Below are positions 1 through 7,800 of a DNA stretch of 28,158 bases, piece after piece. A program made the translations under genes and the position numbers. The stretch's first letter is position 1. The number at the start of each line of letters is the position of its first letter. The notes beneath the pieces are model-generated. The model made no database searches and had not been told where the DNA came from. It saw only the letters and a list, made by a program, of their open reading frames with translations. Origin of the DNA: Syntrophales bacterium (GTDB lineage: Bacteria > Desulfobacterota > Syntrophia > Syntrophales > UBA8958); assembly GCA_023231165.1 (NCBI GenBank), contig JALNVY010000006.1, positions 1 to 28,158 on the forward strand. The letters run 5' to 3'.

Positions 1-123
1 ATGGTCCGCCAGATCCCCCAGGCCCGTCTTTTTGACGTTGCGGGAACCAACCATTATTCCATCGTCTTTTATCCCCATGCCGGGCGGGACCAAACCGTTG
101 CCGATTTCCTCGCTGGTCAATAG
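1..123 (+). CDS. C-terminal fragment of a possible alpha/beta-hydrolase (cut by window edge)
   Basis: An open frame runs from the first base to a TAG at 121-123 (40 residues). It contains the stretch ARLFDVAGTNHYSIVF, which resembles the segment around the last catalytic histidine of alpha/beta-hydrolases (small hydrophobics, then a G-x-N-H pattern), and it ends in a typical amphipathic C-terminal helix. The ATG at base 1 is probably internal and the gene most likely begins upstream of the window. No catalytic serine can be seen, so the family call rests on this short match only. Confidence 0.35.
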   Translation: MVRQIPQARLFDVAGTNHYSIVFYPHAGRDQTVADFLAGQ

Positions 124-143
124 GCGTTGGTCTATAGGCTAGG

Positions 144-168
144 CCGGACATATCACGTGTCACTGACA
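144..168 (+). repeat. Partial copy of a 25-bp repeat (other copy at 7760-7784)
   Basis: The segment reads CCGGACATAT, three variable bases, GTGTC, one variable base, CTGACA. The segment at 7760-7784 has the same plan and matches at 21 of 25 positions. The two copies are in the same orientation about 7.6 kb apart and bracket the signalling genes of region 2. Nothing here identifies an insertion sequence. Confidence 0.5.
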
Positions 169-393
169 AAACCGGGGATGATCGTTGCATAATATCTCAT
201 AATGTAATACAATGAACTCATAAAAAATAAATTGGAGGGAATGCTGTTTCCTGAAGGAAACATAAAAAAGAGTTTTGGGAATGTTTTTTATAATTTAGAA
301 TTGTATGTATTTGTTTATATTTGACATATTAAAAAACCCCAAGAAGGGCCACCAACAATAACCTCTGTTTTTCCGCTATCATATCTGATACTT

Positions 394-420
394 CTACTAT
401 TCCGGAGTCCGGAATAGTAG
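394..420. promoter_or_regulatory. Perfect 27-bp palindrome upstream of the ParB-like gene
   Basis: CTACTATTCCGGA at 394-406 is followed by a single G and then its exact reverse complement at 408-420. The palindrome ends seven bases before the AAGG/AGGG Shine-Dalgarno run (427-434) of the ParB-like gene. There is no T-run after it and no gene directly upstream that would need terminating, so an operator-like or partition-like binding site is more plausible than a terminator. It could also be one end of a lost mobile element. Confidence 0.6.
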
Positions 421-444
421 ACAAACAAGGAGGGTAATCTGCGC

Positions 445-741
445 ATGGCTACGAAATATGTCAAAGGGCGGCTGTACAAAATCAAGCTCGCCGAGCTCCA
501 AGCGGACCCGAACCAGGTGCGTAAGTTCATGGATCCCATCACTCTCAATGAACTTACGGCATCCATCCAGAAACTCGGAGTACTGACGCCCATTCAGTTT
601 CGTCAGGACGATCAGGCGATCCTGTTTATCGTCGCTGGCCACCGCCGCGTCAAGGCGGCAGGAAAGGCAGGGCTGACGGACATGGGCGTGTCTCCGGGTG
701 AGGAAGACCCGGAAGCACCCGCAAGCAGCAACCTTGCATAA
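445..741 (+). CDS. Short ParB N-terminal-domain-like protein, probably truncated
   Basis: The 98-residue product resembles the ParB/Spo0J N-terminal (CTP-binding) domain. A segment near residues 16-35 has LQADPNQVRKF (family pattern: I-x-P-N-P-x-Q-x-R), residues ~36-56 contain ELTASIQKLGVLTPIQF, and VAGHRRVKAAGKAGL at ~65-80 corresponds to the family's G-x-R-R-x-x-A-x-x-x-G-L helix. Full ParB proteins continue into a helix-turn-helix and a dimer domain. Here the reading ends in an acidic, proline-rich tail (PGEEDPEAPASS) unlike the family, so this is either a remnant or a stand-alone ParB-N protein. AAGGAGGG at 427-434 is its ribosome site, with somewhat long spacing. The neighbouring pseudogene at 878-1138 supports decay in this patch. 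Confidence 0.6.
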   Translation: MATKYVKGRLYKIKLAELQADPNQVRKFMDPITLNELTASIQKLGVLTPIQFRQDDQAILFIVAGHRRVKAAGKAGLTDMGVSPGEEDPEAPASSNLA

Positions 742-841
742 AATCCCAGTGGCAGGGACGAGGAGCATGAAAAAGACTACGAAGGAGATCTCATGAGTAA
801 TGCCAAAACACCGTTTCGCTTTGCAGCGATATTATTAGCGA

Positions 842-871
842 TTGACATTTCGATAAATTATCATTTATAAT
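842..871 (+). promoter_or_regulatory. Sigma70-type promoter of the AbiEi-like pseudogene
   Basis: TTGACA at 842-847 and TATAAT at 866-871 both match the consensus and are 18 bases apart. Transcription would begin at about 877-879, where the ATG at 878 lies, so the message would be leaderless or nearly so. The spacer contains the small palindrome GATAA-A-TTATC (852-862), a possible operator. The promoter could now be read through into the CheB-CheR gene downstream. Confidence 0.55.
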
Positions 872-877
872 AAGCTA

Positions 878-1138
878 ATGAAATACACTGACTTGGCTGC
901 CGCCATCAAAAGCCCTGTGTTCTCCCGAACCGACCTTACATTGTCGGGATATAAGGTCCTCGACTACCAGCTCAGCCTCTGAGCTAAAAAGGGGTATCTG
1001 ATCCGCCTGAAAAACAGGCTTTACGACTTCCGCCGGGAGATGGAGAAGGTACGGGGCGAGGGCGTCGCCTTTCTGCTTCGTCAACCCAGCTATCTGAGCC
1101 TTATTTTTCGCCACGTGAGGCCAAGCGGCCTGCATTGA
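878..1138 (+). pseudogene. AbiEi-type (type IV toxin-antitoxin) antitoxin remnant
   Basis: Reading from ATG 878 gives a segment like the N-terminal winged-helix region of AbiEi-family antitoxins/transcriptional regulators (VFSRTDLTLSG then YKVLDYQLSL). A TGA follows at 980-982 where relatives would carry tryptophan (L-W-A-K-K-G-Y-L). The same frame then continues with AKKGYLIRLKNRLYDF and GVAFLLRQPSYLSL, again family-like, before it loses similarity and stops at 1136-1138. One nonsense change plus a lost C-terminus makes it a clear remnant. No AbiEii-like nucleotidyltransferase toxin is present. The end of the remnant overlaps the possible TTG start of the next gene. Confidence 0.6.
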
Positions 1139-1143
1139 ACAGG

Positions 1144-4100
1144 ATGAACAGGATGAAAAAGAAGAAGACTGTACCCCTGGAGCAAGAAATCTCAGTGTCT
1201 GACGGGCAGCGGAAGGGCGCTAATGTTTCGACACAACCGGACGCATCGGTTGAGACTCCTGGGGACATTTCGGTTTCGACCCCACCGGACAAGTCCGTTG
1301 AAGCCCCACCAGAGACAGACACGTTCGGCCACGAGCAGGCAGGCTTTCCCATCGTCGGTATCGGCGCGTCAGCTGGGGGGCTGGCGGCGTTCGAGGCCTT
1401 CTTCTCCGCCATGCCCACCGACACCGATCCCGGCATGGCCTTTGTCCTCGTGCAGCATCTGGCTCCGGACCACAAGAGCATCCTTGTCGACCTGGTAAGA
1501 CGCTACACGCGGATGCAGGTTTACGAGGTCGAGGACGGGATGGCGGTTCAGCCCAACTGCACCTACATCATCCCGCCCAACCGGGATATGGCCTTCCTGA
1601 ACGGGGCACTCCAACTCCTGGAACAAACCTCTCCCCGGGGCATGCGCCTGCCCATTGACTTTTTTTTCCGTTCCCTCGCCCAGGACCAGCGCGAGCGTGC
1701 CATCTGCATTGTACTGTCCGGCACGGGCAGCGACGGCACGCAGGGCGTCCGGGCGATCAAGGGCGAGGGGGGCATGGTCATGGCGCAGAACCCCGAATCC
1801 GCGGAGTACGACGGCATGCCACGGAGCGCCATCGCCACGGGCCTTACGGATTATATCCTGCCGCCGGCGGAGATGCCTGCCCAGATCATCGCCTACGTCA
1901 CCCACACCTTTGGCAAAAGGACCCGTCCGTTCTCCCCCCCGACCGCCAGAGCGGAAGACCTCCTGAAAAAGATCTGCGTCCTCATGCGCGACCAGACGGG
2001 CCATGACTTTTCCCTCTACAAGCAAAACACGATGGTCCGCCGCGTGGAGCGGCGCATGGCCGTCCACCAGATCGACCGGCTGGACGGGTACGTGCGCTAC
2101 CTGCAGAAAAATCCGGCGGAGGGGGAAGCCCTCTTTCGCGATCTTCTGATCGGCGTCACTAGCTTTTTCCGGGACCCCGAAGCCTTCACGGCCCTCGAAG
2201 AAAAGGTCATCCCCCAACTCTTTGCCGGCAAGCCCGCAGGCGCCATTATCCGCGTCTGGTCGCCGGGATGCTCCACCGGCGAAGAGGCCTATTCCCTCGC
2301 CATCCTCCTCCAGGAGCGTATGGAGACGCTGAAACAGACCTTCGCGGTGCAGGTGTTCGCCACGGACATTGACAGCCGGGCCATCGCGGTGGCCCGGGCC
2401 GGCGTTTACCCCGCCGGCATCGCCGCCGACGTCTCGCCGGAGAGACTCGCGCGCTTTTTTACCCATGACCCGGAGGTCGGCGTTTACCGTATCCAGAAAG
2501 GCATCCGCGAACTGCTGGTCTTGTCCGAGCAGGACGTAATCAAAGACCCGCCCTTTTCCAAGCTCGACCTGATCAGTTGCCGGAACCTCCTGATCTATAT
2601 GGGCGGTGAGTTGCAGAAGAAGCTGATCCCCCTGTTCCATTACGCCTTGAACCCGGGGGGGAGCCTCCTGCTGGGAACCTCCGAGACGGTGGGGGAATTT
2701 CTGGAGCTCTTTGCCCCGCTGGACCACAAATGGAAGCTCTATCAACGCAAAGGGGAGGCCCAGGGCGCGCACCGTCCGGCGCTGGGAAGGTTTATCCCAC
2801 CCCTGACAGCGGACGGGGCCGCTTCGGCGCCGGCAAAAGCAGGGCGCAGCGAAGTGAGCAAGGTCCCCCTGCGTGTGCTTGCCGAACAGGCCTTGATCAA
2901 TGAATACACCCCGGCCAGCGTGGTCGTCAATGAGCGCGGCGATATCCTCTATATCCACGGCCGGACGGGCAGATACCTGGAACCGGCCCCCGGCGACGCC
3001 GGGATGAACATTACCCGAATGGCCAGGGAGGGATTGCGGCAGGAACTGGTCACGACCCTGCGCAAAGCGGCAGCCCGCAAAGAGACGGCGCGCTACCCAG
3101 GGCTGCGGGTCAAAACAAACGGTGATTTCATCAACGTCAATCTGACGATCCGGACGCTAGCCGCAGGCCCCTTGGATCCGGCGACAGGCTCAGGGCAATT
3201 TGGGGACAAGGGCCGGCCGGAGGCGCCCGCCGCCGGTCTGTTCCTGGTCAGCTTCGAGGATGCGCCGGCGGCCCTCCCGGTCCGCCCCGGACAGGCCAAA
3301 GGAACGGGCGTTGGCGTCGTCGATCCCGCCGCGGACAGCGACACCCGGGCGGCAGCGCTGGAGCAGGAACTGCGGGACAAGGAGGAATATCTCCAGTCCA
3401 CCATCGAGGAGATGGAGACTTCCAACGAAGAGCTCACATCCGCAAACGAGGAGCTACAGTCGGTGAACGAAGAATTACAGTCCACCAACGAGGAGCTGGA
3501 GACCTCCAAGGAAGAGCTGCAATCGGTCAACGAAGAGCTGGGGACGGTCAACTCCGAGCTACAGCAGAATGTCTCCGAGCTCTCCCGGACCAATAACGAC
3601 ATGAACAATCTCCTGGCCGGCACGGGCGTGGGGACCGTCTTTGTGGACCATCAAATGCGCATCCGGCGCTTTACCCCCACCGCCACCCAACTGATCAACC
3701 TGATTCAGGCGGACGTGGGGCGGCCGGTGGGCCACATCGTCTCCAACCTCGCGGGCTATGACCGCCTGCTTACGGACACACAGGCCGTATTGGACACCCT
3801 GATCCCCAAAGAGCTGGAAGTGCAGACCCGGGCGGGGGACTGGTATCTCATGCGCATCCGGCCCTATCGCACCCTGGAAAATGTCATCGAGGGGGCGGTG
3901 CTCACCTTTTTCGACGTCACCGAGATGAAGAAGGCGAAGGAGGCGCTGCGGGAAGTCGAAAAAGTGCGCCGTCTGGCCATAGTGGTGCAGGACGCGTTCG
4001 ACGCCATCATGGTGCAGGATATGGAGGGCCGCATCCTGGCCTGGAATCCGGCGGCGGAGCGAATGTACGGCTGGAGCGAGGCCCTGGCGCTGGCCATGAA

Positions 4101-4371
4101 CATTCGTGACCTGATCCCGGAAAAGCAGCGCGCAGAAGCGTTGATTCTCGTGCAGCAACTGGCTCGGGCCGAGGTCCTCGAACCCTACCGTACCCAACGG
4201 CTCGCCAAAGACGGTCGGATCGTGGAAGTGTGGCTTACCGCTACGGCATTGGTCAGCGAGATCGGCGATATTTACGCCATTGCGACAACGGAGAGAGAAG
4301 TAATCAAGGATAAAAATATGGTGATCTCGCAAAAGATCCCAAAATCACCTCTCTCCCAGGGAGCGGGTTAG
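1144..4371 (+). CDS. CheB-CheR-PAS chemosensory fusion protein lacking a kinase domain
   Basis: This 1075-residue multidomain signalling protein has a proline/serine-rich leader (~15-65) with repeated SVSTPPD/SVE units. A CheB methylesterase domain follows with the full triad: Ser in GASAGG (~76), His in VQHL (~105), Asp in GTGSDG (~197). Next is a CheR methyltransferase (~272-537) with the SAM motif WSPGCSTGEEAYSLA and CRNLLIY, then a long EELxSxNEEL coiled coil (~737-817), a PAS domain (~818-930) and a second PAS (~940-1050). Family members usually continue into a histidine kinase. This one stops at an unrelated tail (SQKIPKSPLSQGAG) encoded partly by an inverted repeat. It probably methylates and demethylates its own or other receptors in the cytoplasm. 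TTG at 1135 or ATG at 1153 are alternative starts and no ribosome site is strong. Confidence 0.85.
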   Translation: MNRMKKKKTVPLEQEISVSDGQRKGANVSTQPDASVETPGDISVSTPPDKSVEAPPETDTFGHEQAGFPIVGIGASAGGLAAFEAFFSAMPTDTDPGMAFVLVQHLAPDHKSILVDLVRRYTRMQVYEVEDGMAVQPNCTYIIPPNRDMAFLNGALQLLEQTSPRGMRLPIDFFFRSLAQDQRERAICIVLSGTGSDGTQGVRAIKGEGGMVMAQNPESAEYDGMPRSAIATGLTDYILPPAEMPAQIIAYVTHTFGKRTRPFSPPTARAEDLLKKICVLMRDQTGHDFSLYKQNTMVRRVERRMAVHQIDRLDGYVRYLQKNPAEGEALFRDLLIGVTSFFRDPEAFTALEEKVIPQLFAGKPAGAIIRVWSPGCSTGEEAYSLAILLQERMETLKQTFAVQVFATDIDSRAIAVARAGVYPAGIAADVSPERLARFFTHDPEVGVYRIQKGIRELLVLSEQDVIKDPPFSKLDLISCRNLLIYMGGELQKKLIPLFHYALNPGGSLLLGTSETVGEFLELFAPLDHKWKLYQRKGEAQGAHRPALGRFIPPLTADGAASAPAKAGRSEVSKVPLRVLAEQALINEYTPASVVVNERGDILYIHGRTGRYLEPAPGDAGMNITRMAREGLRQELVTTLRKAAARKETARYPGLRVKTNGDFINVNLTIRTLAAGPLDPATGSGQFGDKGRPEAPAAGLFLVSFEDAPAALPVRPGQAKGTGVGVVDPAADSDTRAAALEQELRDKEEYLQSTIEEMETSNEELTSANEELQSVNEELQSTNEELETSKEELQSVNEELGTVNSELQQNVSELSRTNNDMNNLLAGTGVGTVFVDHQMRIRRFTPTATQLINLIQADVGRPVGHIVSNLAGYDRLLTDTQAVLDTLIPKELEVQTRAGDWYLMRIRPYRTLENVIEGAVLTFFDVTEMKKAKEALREVEKVRRLAIVVQDAFDAIMVQDMEGRILAWNPAAERMYGWSEALALAMNIRDLIPEKQRAEALILVQQLARAEVLEPYRTQRLAKDGRIVEVWLTATALVSEIGDIYAIATTEREVIKDKNMVISQKIPKSPLSQGAG

Positions 4372-4380
4372 GATAAGGTG
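4346..4380. repeat. Short inverted repeat at the 3' end of the CheB-CheR gene
   Basis: CACCT at 4346-4350 and AGGTG at 4376-4380 enclose CTCCC-A-GGGAG. The composition resembles widespread intergenic repeats of the 'CCCTCTCCC...GGGAGAGGGTTAGG' type in proteobacterial genomes. The stop codon of the CheB-CheR-PAS gene (4369-4371) lies inside it, so the repeat supplies the last residues. It may have caused the loss of a C-terminal kinase, or may simply lie in a decayed 3' end. Confidence 0.45.
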
Positions 4381-4407
4381 AAAATGATGGCGACGTTTTT
4401 CCAGGTC

Positions 4408-4424
4408 TTGGCACATAGGATGCA
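4408..4424 (+). promoter_or_regulatory. Sigma54-type promoter upstream of the PAS-HD-GYP gene
   Basis: TTGGCACATAGGATGCA fits the -24/-12 pattern YTGGCACGRNNNTTGCW: TGGCAC is complete, the -12 element is ATGCA, and the GG (4410-4411) and GC (4422-4423) doublets are exactly ten bases apart. The start point would be near 4435, with a leader of about 50 bases before ATG 4485. No copy of the GGAA-N4-TTCC dyad found at the other two promoters is visible within about 200 bases upstream, so which activator acts here is unknown. Confidence 0.6.
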
Positions 4425-4484
4425 ATATACGATGACAATATAGCCTATGTTCGCATTTGTGTCAGGAAGATTAAGGGGAATCCA

Positions 4485-5699
4485 ATGATTGACGAAAAGC
4501 AATTTGGTCGGGAAGAGAACGGCATCCTGTCGAAAGGATCAGAACAGACGGACACTTTGCGTAGGCGGGCGGAGGACATATTCCTGAGAAAAGCCGCCGG
4601 GATGCCGAAAGACTTAGAGGCATTATCCCCCGAGGAGGTGCGGCAATTGGTCTACGATCTGCAGGTGTACCAGATCGAACTGGAGATGCAGAACGAGGAG
4701 CTGCACCGGTCACAGAGAGAACTGGAAGCGTCGCGAGCGCGGTATTTCGATCTGTACGATCTGGCGCCGGCGGGCTATTTCACCCTCAACGAGTCGGGGC
4801 TGATCCTGGAGGTCAATCTCACCGCCGCTACCCTGCTGGGTGTGGCGAGAAGCGCCTTGGTCAAGCAGCCGTTGACCCGCTTTATCCTTCCTGCGGACCA
4901 GGACATCTTTTACCGGCATCGTAAGCTGTTTTTTGAAACGGAATCGCCACAGGTGTGCGAAATCAGGATACTGCGTGCGGGCGCCGCCCCCTTCTGGGTG
5001 CGCATCGATGCGACCGTAGTGCGGGACGTTGACAGCGCCTTCATATGCCGCGCCATGATGGTTGACATCACCGACCTCAAGCAAAGTGAGGAAGCTTTGC
5101 GTAAGAGCGCCGAATGGATGAGACGGGCTTTGGGAGCGACCGTCCAGGCCATAGCGGTGATCGTTGAAACAAGGGATCCTTACACGGCGGGCCATCAAAA
5201 GAAAGTGGCTGATCTGGCCCGGGCAATGGCAACGGAGATGAACCTTCCCGCCAATAGGACCGATGGAATCCGAATGGCGTCTGCCATCCATGACCTCGGC
5301 AAGATATCCGTTCCGGCGGAAATTCTCAGTAATCCGAAAAAATTAACGGCATTGGAATTCAGCCTTATCAAAACCCATGCCCAGTCTGGTTATGATATAT
5401 TGAAAGGCATTGAATTCCCCTGGCCTGTTGCGAGGATGGTTCTGGAACATCATGAACGGATGGATGGTTCCGGTTATCCCCAGGGTCTGATTGGGGAAGA
5501 AATCCTCCTGGAGTCGCGGATACTGGCCGTGGCCGACGTGGTGGAATCCATGGCCTCGCACCGTCCATATAGGCCCGCCTTGGGCCTTGATCCCGCCCTG
5601 AAGGAAATTGAGAATAACAAGGGGACGCTTTACGATTCCGGCGCCGTGGATGCGTGCCTGAGAATATTCAGGGGAAAAGGATATAAAATGATTGGGTGA
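4485..5699 (+). CDS. PAS-HD-GYP protein, predicted cyclic-di-GMP phosphodiesterase
   Basis: The 404-residue cytoplasmic protein has a helical N-terminal segment (~25-85) rich in Glu/Gln and Leu that looks like a coiled-coil signal helix, a PAS domain (~85-200, NESGLILEVN and closing VDITDLKQ), and an HD-GYP domain (~215-400). The metal-binding HD is H269-D270 (AIHDLGK), with HHE at 322-324 and the G-S-G-Y-P signature at 328-332, so it should be active in hydrolysing cyclic-di-GMP. It starts at ATG 4485 after TAAGGGG. It has its own predicted sigma54 promoter at 4408. Its N-terminus shares a 101-bp identical DNA block with the kinase gene downstream, and its HD-GYP domain resembles that at 26157-27926. 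Confidence 0.88.
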   Translation: MIDEKQFGREENGILSKGSEQTDTLRRRAEDIFLRKAAGMPKDLEALSPEEVRQLVYDLQVYQIELEMQNEELHRSQRELEASRARYFDLYDLAPAGYFTLNESGLILEVNLTAATLLGVARSALVKQPLTRFILPADQDIFYRHRKLFFETESPQVCEIRILRAGAAPFWVRIDATVVRDVDSAFICRAMMVDITDLKQSEEALRKSAEWMRRALGATVQAIAVIVETRDPYTAGHQKKVADLARAMATEMNLPANRTDGIRMASAIHDLGKISVPAEILSNPKKLTALEFSLIKTHAQSGYDILKGIEFPWPVARMVLEHHERMDGSGYPQGLIGEEILLESRILAVADVVESMASHRPYRPALGLDPALKEIENNKGTLYDSGAVDACLRIFRGKGYKMIG

Positions 5700-5827
5700 A
5701 ATGGAGCATGAATCATGACGAGCCCTACCGTCAGCGGTTTTCCAGAATAAAAGCCTTCATCCTTATTTAATCTTATAATCCGGTAACACCAGCGGGCAAG
5801 TCAAGGGTAATGATGAGGGCAAATAGA

Positions 5828-7675
5828 ATGACTAAAGGAAACCAATTAGGTCTTGACGACGCCGGCGCCGCTTTAAGAGGCTCAGGACAGTCCCTGCGCC
5901 AGCGGGCGGAGGAAATCGCTTGGGATAAATCCGCCGGCACGGCGAAAAACCTGGAGTCGCTTACCCCCGAAGAGGTGCGGCAATTGGTCTACGATCTGCA
6001 GGTGTACCAGATCGAACTGGAGATGCAGAACGAGGAGCTGCACCGGTCACAGAGAGAACTGGAAGCGTCGCGGGCTCGGTATTTCGATCTCTATGATCTG
6101 GCGCCGATCGGCTATTTAACCATCAGCGAGCAGGGGCTGATCCTGGAGGCCAATCTCGCGGCAGCTACCCTGCTGGGCATGGTAAGAAGCGTCCTGTTCA
6201 AGCTGCCGTTGAGAAGCTTTATCCTCCCCGAGGACCAGGACATTTATTACCGGCACCGCAAATTGCTTTTTGAAACGGGCGCGCCGCAGATGTGCGAGAT
6301 GCGGATGGTAAAAAAAGACGCTGCCCCCTTCTGGGCGCACATAGATGCAACCGCGGCGCAGGACGCTGACGGCGCGCCCATGTGTCGCGTCGTAATGGGC
6401 GACATCACCGCCCGCAAGCAGGCCGAGGCGGCGCTACAACAGGTGCACGATGAACTGGAGCATCGTGTGACGGAGCGGACGGCGGCGTTGAAGTGGGCCA
6501 ACGAGGAACGGCGGACGGACATCATCAACCGCCAGCGGGTGGAGGAGATGTTGCACCGAACGGAAGCAAACTTCCGCCGGTCTCTGGATGACTCCCCGCT
6601 GGGCGAACGCATCGTGACCATAGAAGGTGAGACAATTTATGCCAACCGGGTCATTCTGGATATCTATGGTTACGACTGTGTTGAGGAACTGAGAACGACC
6701 CCCATCAAGAATCGCTATACGCCGCAGAGCTATGCAGAATTTAAAGTAAGAAGGGAAAAAAGAAAATGTGGTAAACATGGCCCGTACGAATACGAGATCG
6801 GCATCGTAAGGAAAGACGGTGCAGTCCGCTATCTCCAGGTCTTCCGCAAAGAAGTGCTTTGGGAGGGTGAAAAACAGTTTCAGGTAATATACCAGGACAT
6901 CACCAAGCGCAAGCGGGCGGAAGAAGAAGTTATCGAAACATTACAGCTGTTGCAGGATACCCGGGACATGCTGGTCCAGTCCGAAAAACAGGCTGCGATC
7001 GGACGTCTGGCCGCTGGCGTCGCCCATGAAATCCTCAATCCCGCCAGCATCATCTCCTCAAGACTCCAGTTTATGGAAGAAGAAAACCTTGCGGAACCGG
7101 CCAGGGAAAACTTGCGGGTGAGCCGTGAACAGCTCCAGAGAATTGTCAAAGTCACTCGTGATTTACGTCAAGCATCCGCTATTCATCAGGTACATTTTAT
7201 TAGTGATGATTTCCGCCGGGTCATCGAAGTGGGTCTACAGATAACGGACCGCCGGATCAAGGATGATCACATCCGGCTCGAATACGATCCCCCTACGGAG
7301 ATCATGCCTGTAAAAATGATCCTGAACAGGCTGGTGAAGGTGATGGTCCATCTTATCCTCAATGCCTGCGACGCCATGACGGTTAATCAGGAAAAACGGT
7401 TGATCATTACGGTCCAATATCATGCGTTTTCCCCACAAAGCCTTTCCATGCTCCTGATTGTCGCCGACAACGGTCATGGTATTCCCACCGGAGACCTGTA
7501 CCGGATTTTTGATCCTTTCTTTACCACCAAAGAGCCCGGAAAAGGCACGGGACTTGGATTATCGGTCTGTAGAGGAATCATCCAGGAGCATGGAGGGACT
7601 ATTCACGCGGAAAGTAACGCTATGGGAGGGGCGTCCTTTGTCGTTGAATTGCCCCTTTGCGATCATAAAAAATGA
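5828..7675 (+). CDS. PAS-PAS sensor histidine kinase (cytoplasmic)
   Basis: The 615-residue protein has the same N-terminal helix and first PAS as the preceding HD-GYP protein (to ~residue 205), then a coiled coil (ELEHRVTERTAALK), a second PAS (~255-370), a HisKA dimerisation helix with the H-box VAHEILNPASII, and an HATPase_c domain with DNGHGIP and GTGLGLSVCRGI. The H-box has Leu where Arg/Lys is usual (HEIRNP), but the histidine is present. There is no membrane segment. ATG 5828 is chosen because GAGGG lies about eight bases upstream and the N-terminus then aligns with the paralogue; ATG 5810 would add six residues. No receiver protein is adjacent, so its partner may be one of the regulators further on. 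Confidence 0.85.
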   Translation: MTKGNQLGLDDAGAALRGSGQSLRQRAEEIAWDKSAGTAKNLESLTPEEVRQLVYDLQVYQIELEMQNEELHRSQRELEASRARYFDLYDLAPIGYLTISEQGLILEANLAAATLLGMVRSVLFKLPLRSFILPEDQDIYYRHRKLLFETGAPQMCEMRMVKKDAAPFWAHIDATAAQDADGAPMCRVVMGDITARKQAEAALQQVHDELEHRVTERTAALKWANEERRTDIINRQRVEEMLHRTEANFRRSLDDSPLGERIVTIEGETIYANRVILDIYGYDCVEELRTTPIKNRYTPQSYAEFKVRREKRKCGKHGPYEYEIGIVRKDGAVRYLQVFRKEVLWEGEKQFQVIYQDITKRKRAEEEVIETLQLLQDTRDMLVQSEKQAAIGRLAAGVAHEILNPASIISSRLQFMEEENLAEPARENLRVSREQLQRIVKVTRDLRQASAIHQVHFISDDFRRVIEVGLQITDRRIKDDHIRLEYDPPTEIMPVKMILNRLVKVMVHLILNACDAMTVNQEKRLIITVQYHAFSPQSLSMLLIVADNGHGIPTGDLYRIFDPFFTTKEPGKGTGLGLSVCRGIIQEHGGTIHAESNAMGGASFVVELPLCDHKK

Positions 7676-7759
7676 CGGCCTCGTCAGGTATGGTTCATGC
7701 AAAGTATCGTGAAGTGGTGATGCGGGGCGGAGCGTCAAACCGGCAATGACTATTATAAA

Positions 7760-7800
7760 CCGGACATATAGGGTGTCGCTGACACGCTTCCGGACACCCT
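7760..7800. repeat. Repeat copy with 8-bp stem (AGGGTGTC...GACACCCT)
   Basis: The first 25 bases match the copy at 144-168. AGGGTGTC at 7770-7777 pairs perfectly with GACACCCT at 7793-7800 around a 15-base loop, and GTGTC-GCT-GACAC forms an alternative smaller dyad. The repeat ends exactly where the -35 box of the promoter at 7800 begins. It lacks a T-run, so any role in stopping the kinase gene transcript is unproven. Confidence 0.5.

Larger units (their letters stand above)
124..444. other. AT-rich intergenic stretch
   Basis: No convincing gene lies between the hydrolase fragment and the ParB-like gene. The stretch is much richer in A+T than the rest of the window, mainly at 180-330. It holds the partial repeat at 144-168, a weak promoter-like pair (TTGCAT at 185-190 and TACAAT at 208-213, 17 bases apart), a short dyad GTTTCC-TGAA-GGAAAC at 246-261, and the long palindrome at 394-420. 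A 27-codon frame from ATG 241 has GGAGG only two bases upstream and no recognisable product, so it is not called. Confidence 0.5.

Noticed and set aside
246..261. GTTTCC-TGAA-GGAAAC as another activator site
   Set aside because: Its arms have the opposite polarity (TTCC...GGAA) from the GGAA...TTCC dyads at the two promoters and it is not near a sigma54 promoter.
241..324. 27-codon frame after TTGGAGGGA
   Set aside because: The purine run is only two bases from the ATG, the product has no recognisable features and the DNA is simply AT-rich.
794..868. Short frame starting ATGAGTAATGCC before the AbiEi-like remnant
   Set aside because: At 24-25 codons it overlaps the promoter at 842-871 and shows no family features, although GAAGGAGAT precedes it.
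1369..2958. Long open frame on the minus strand (529 codons) inside the CheB-CheR gene
   Set aside because: It is a shadow frame in GC-rich DNA: it lies wholly opposite a gene with clear catalytic motifs, has no family features and no ribosome site.
5774..5779. TATAAT upstream of the kinase gene at 5828 as a promoter
   Set aside because: No acceptable -35 hexamer lies 16-18 bases upstream.
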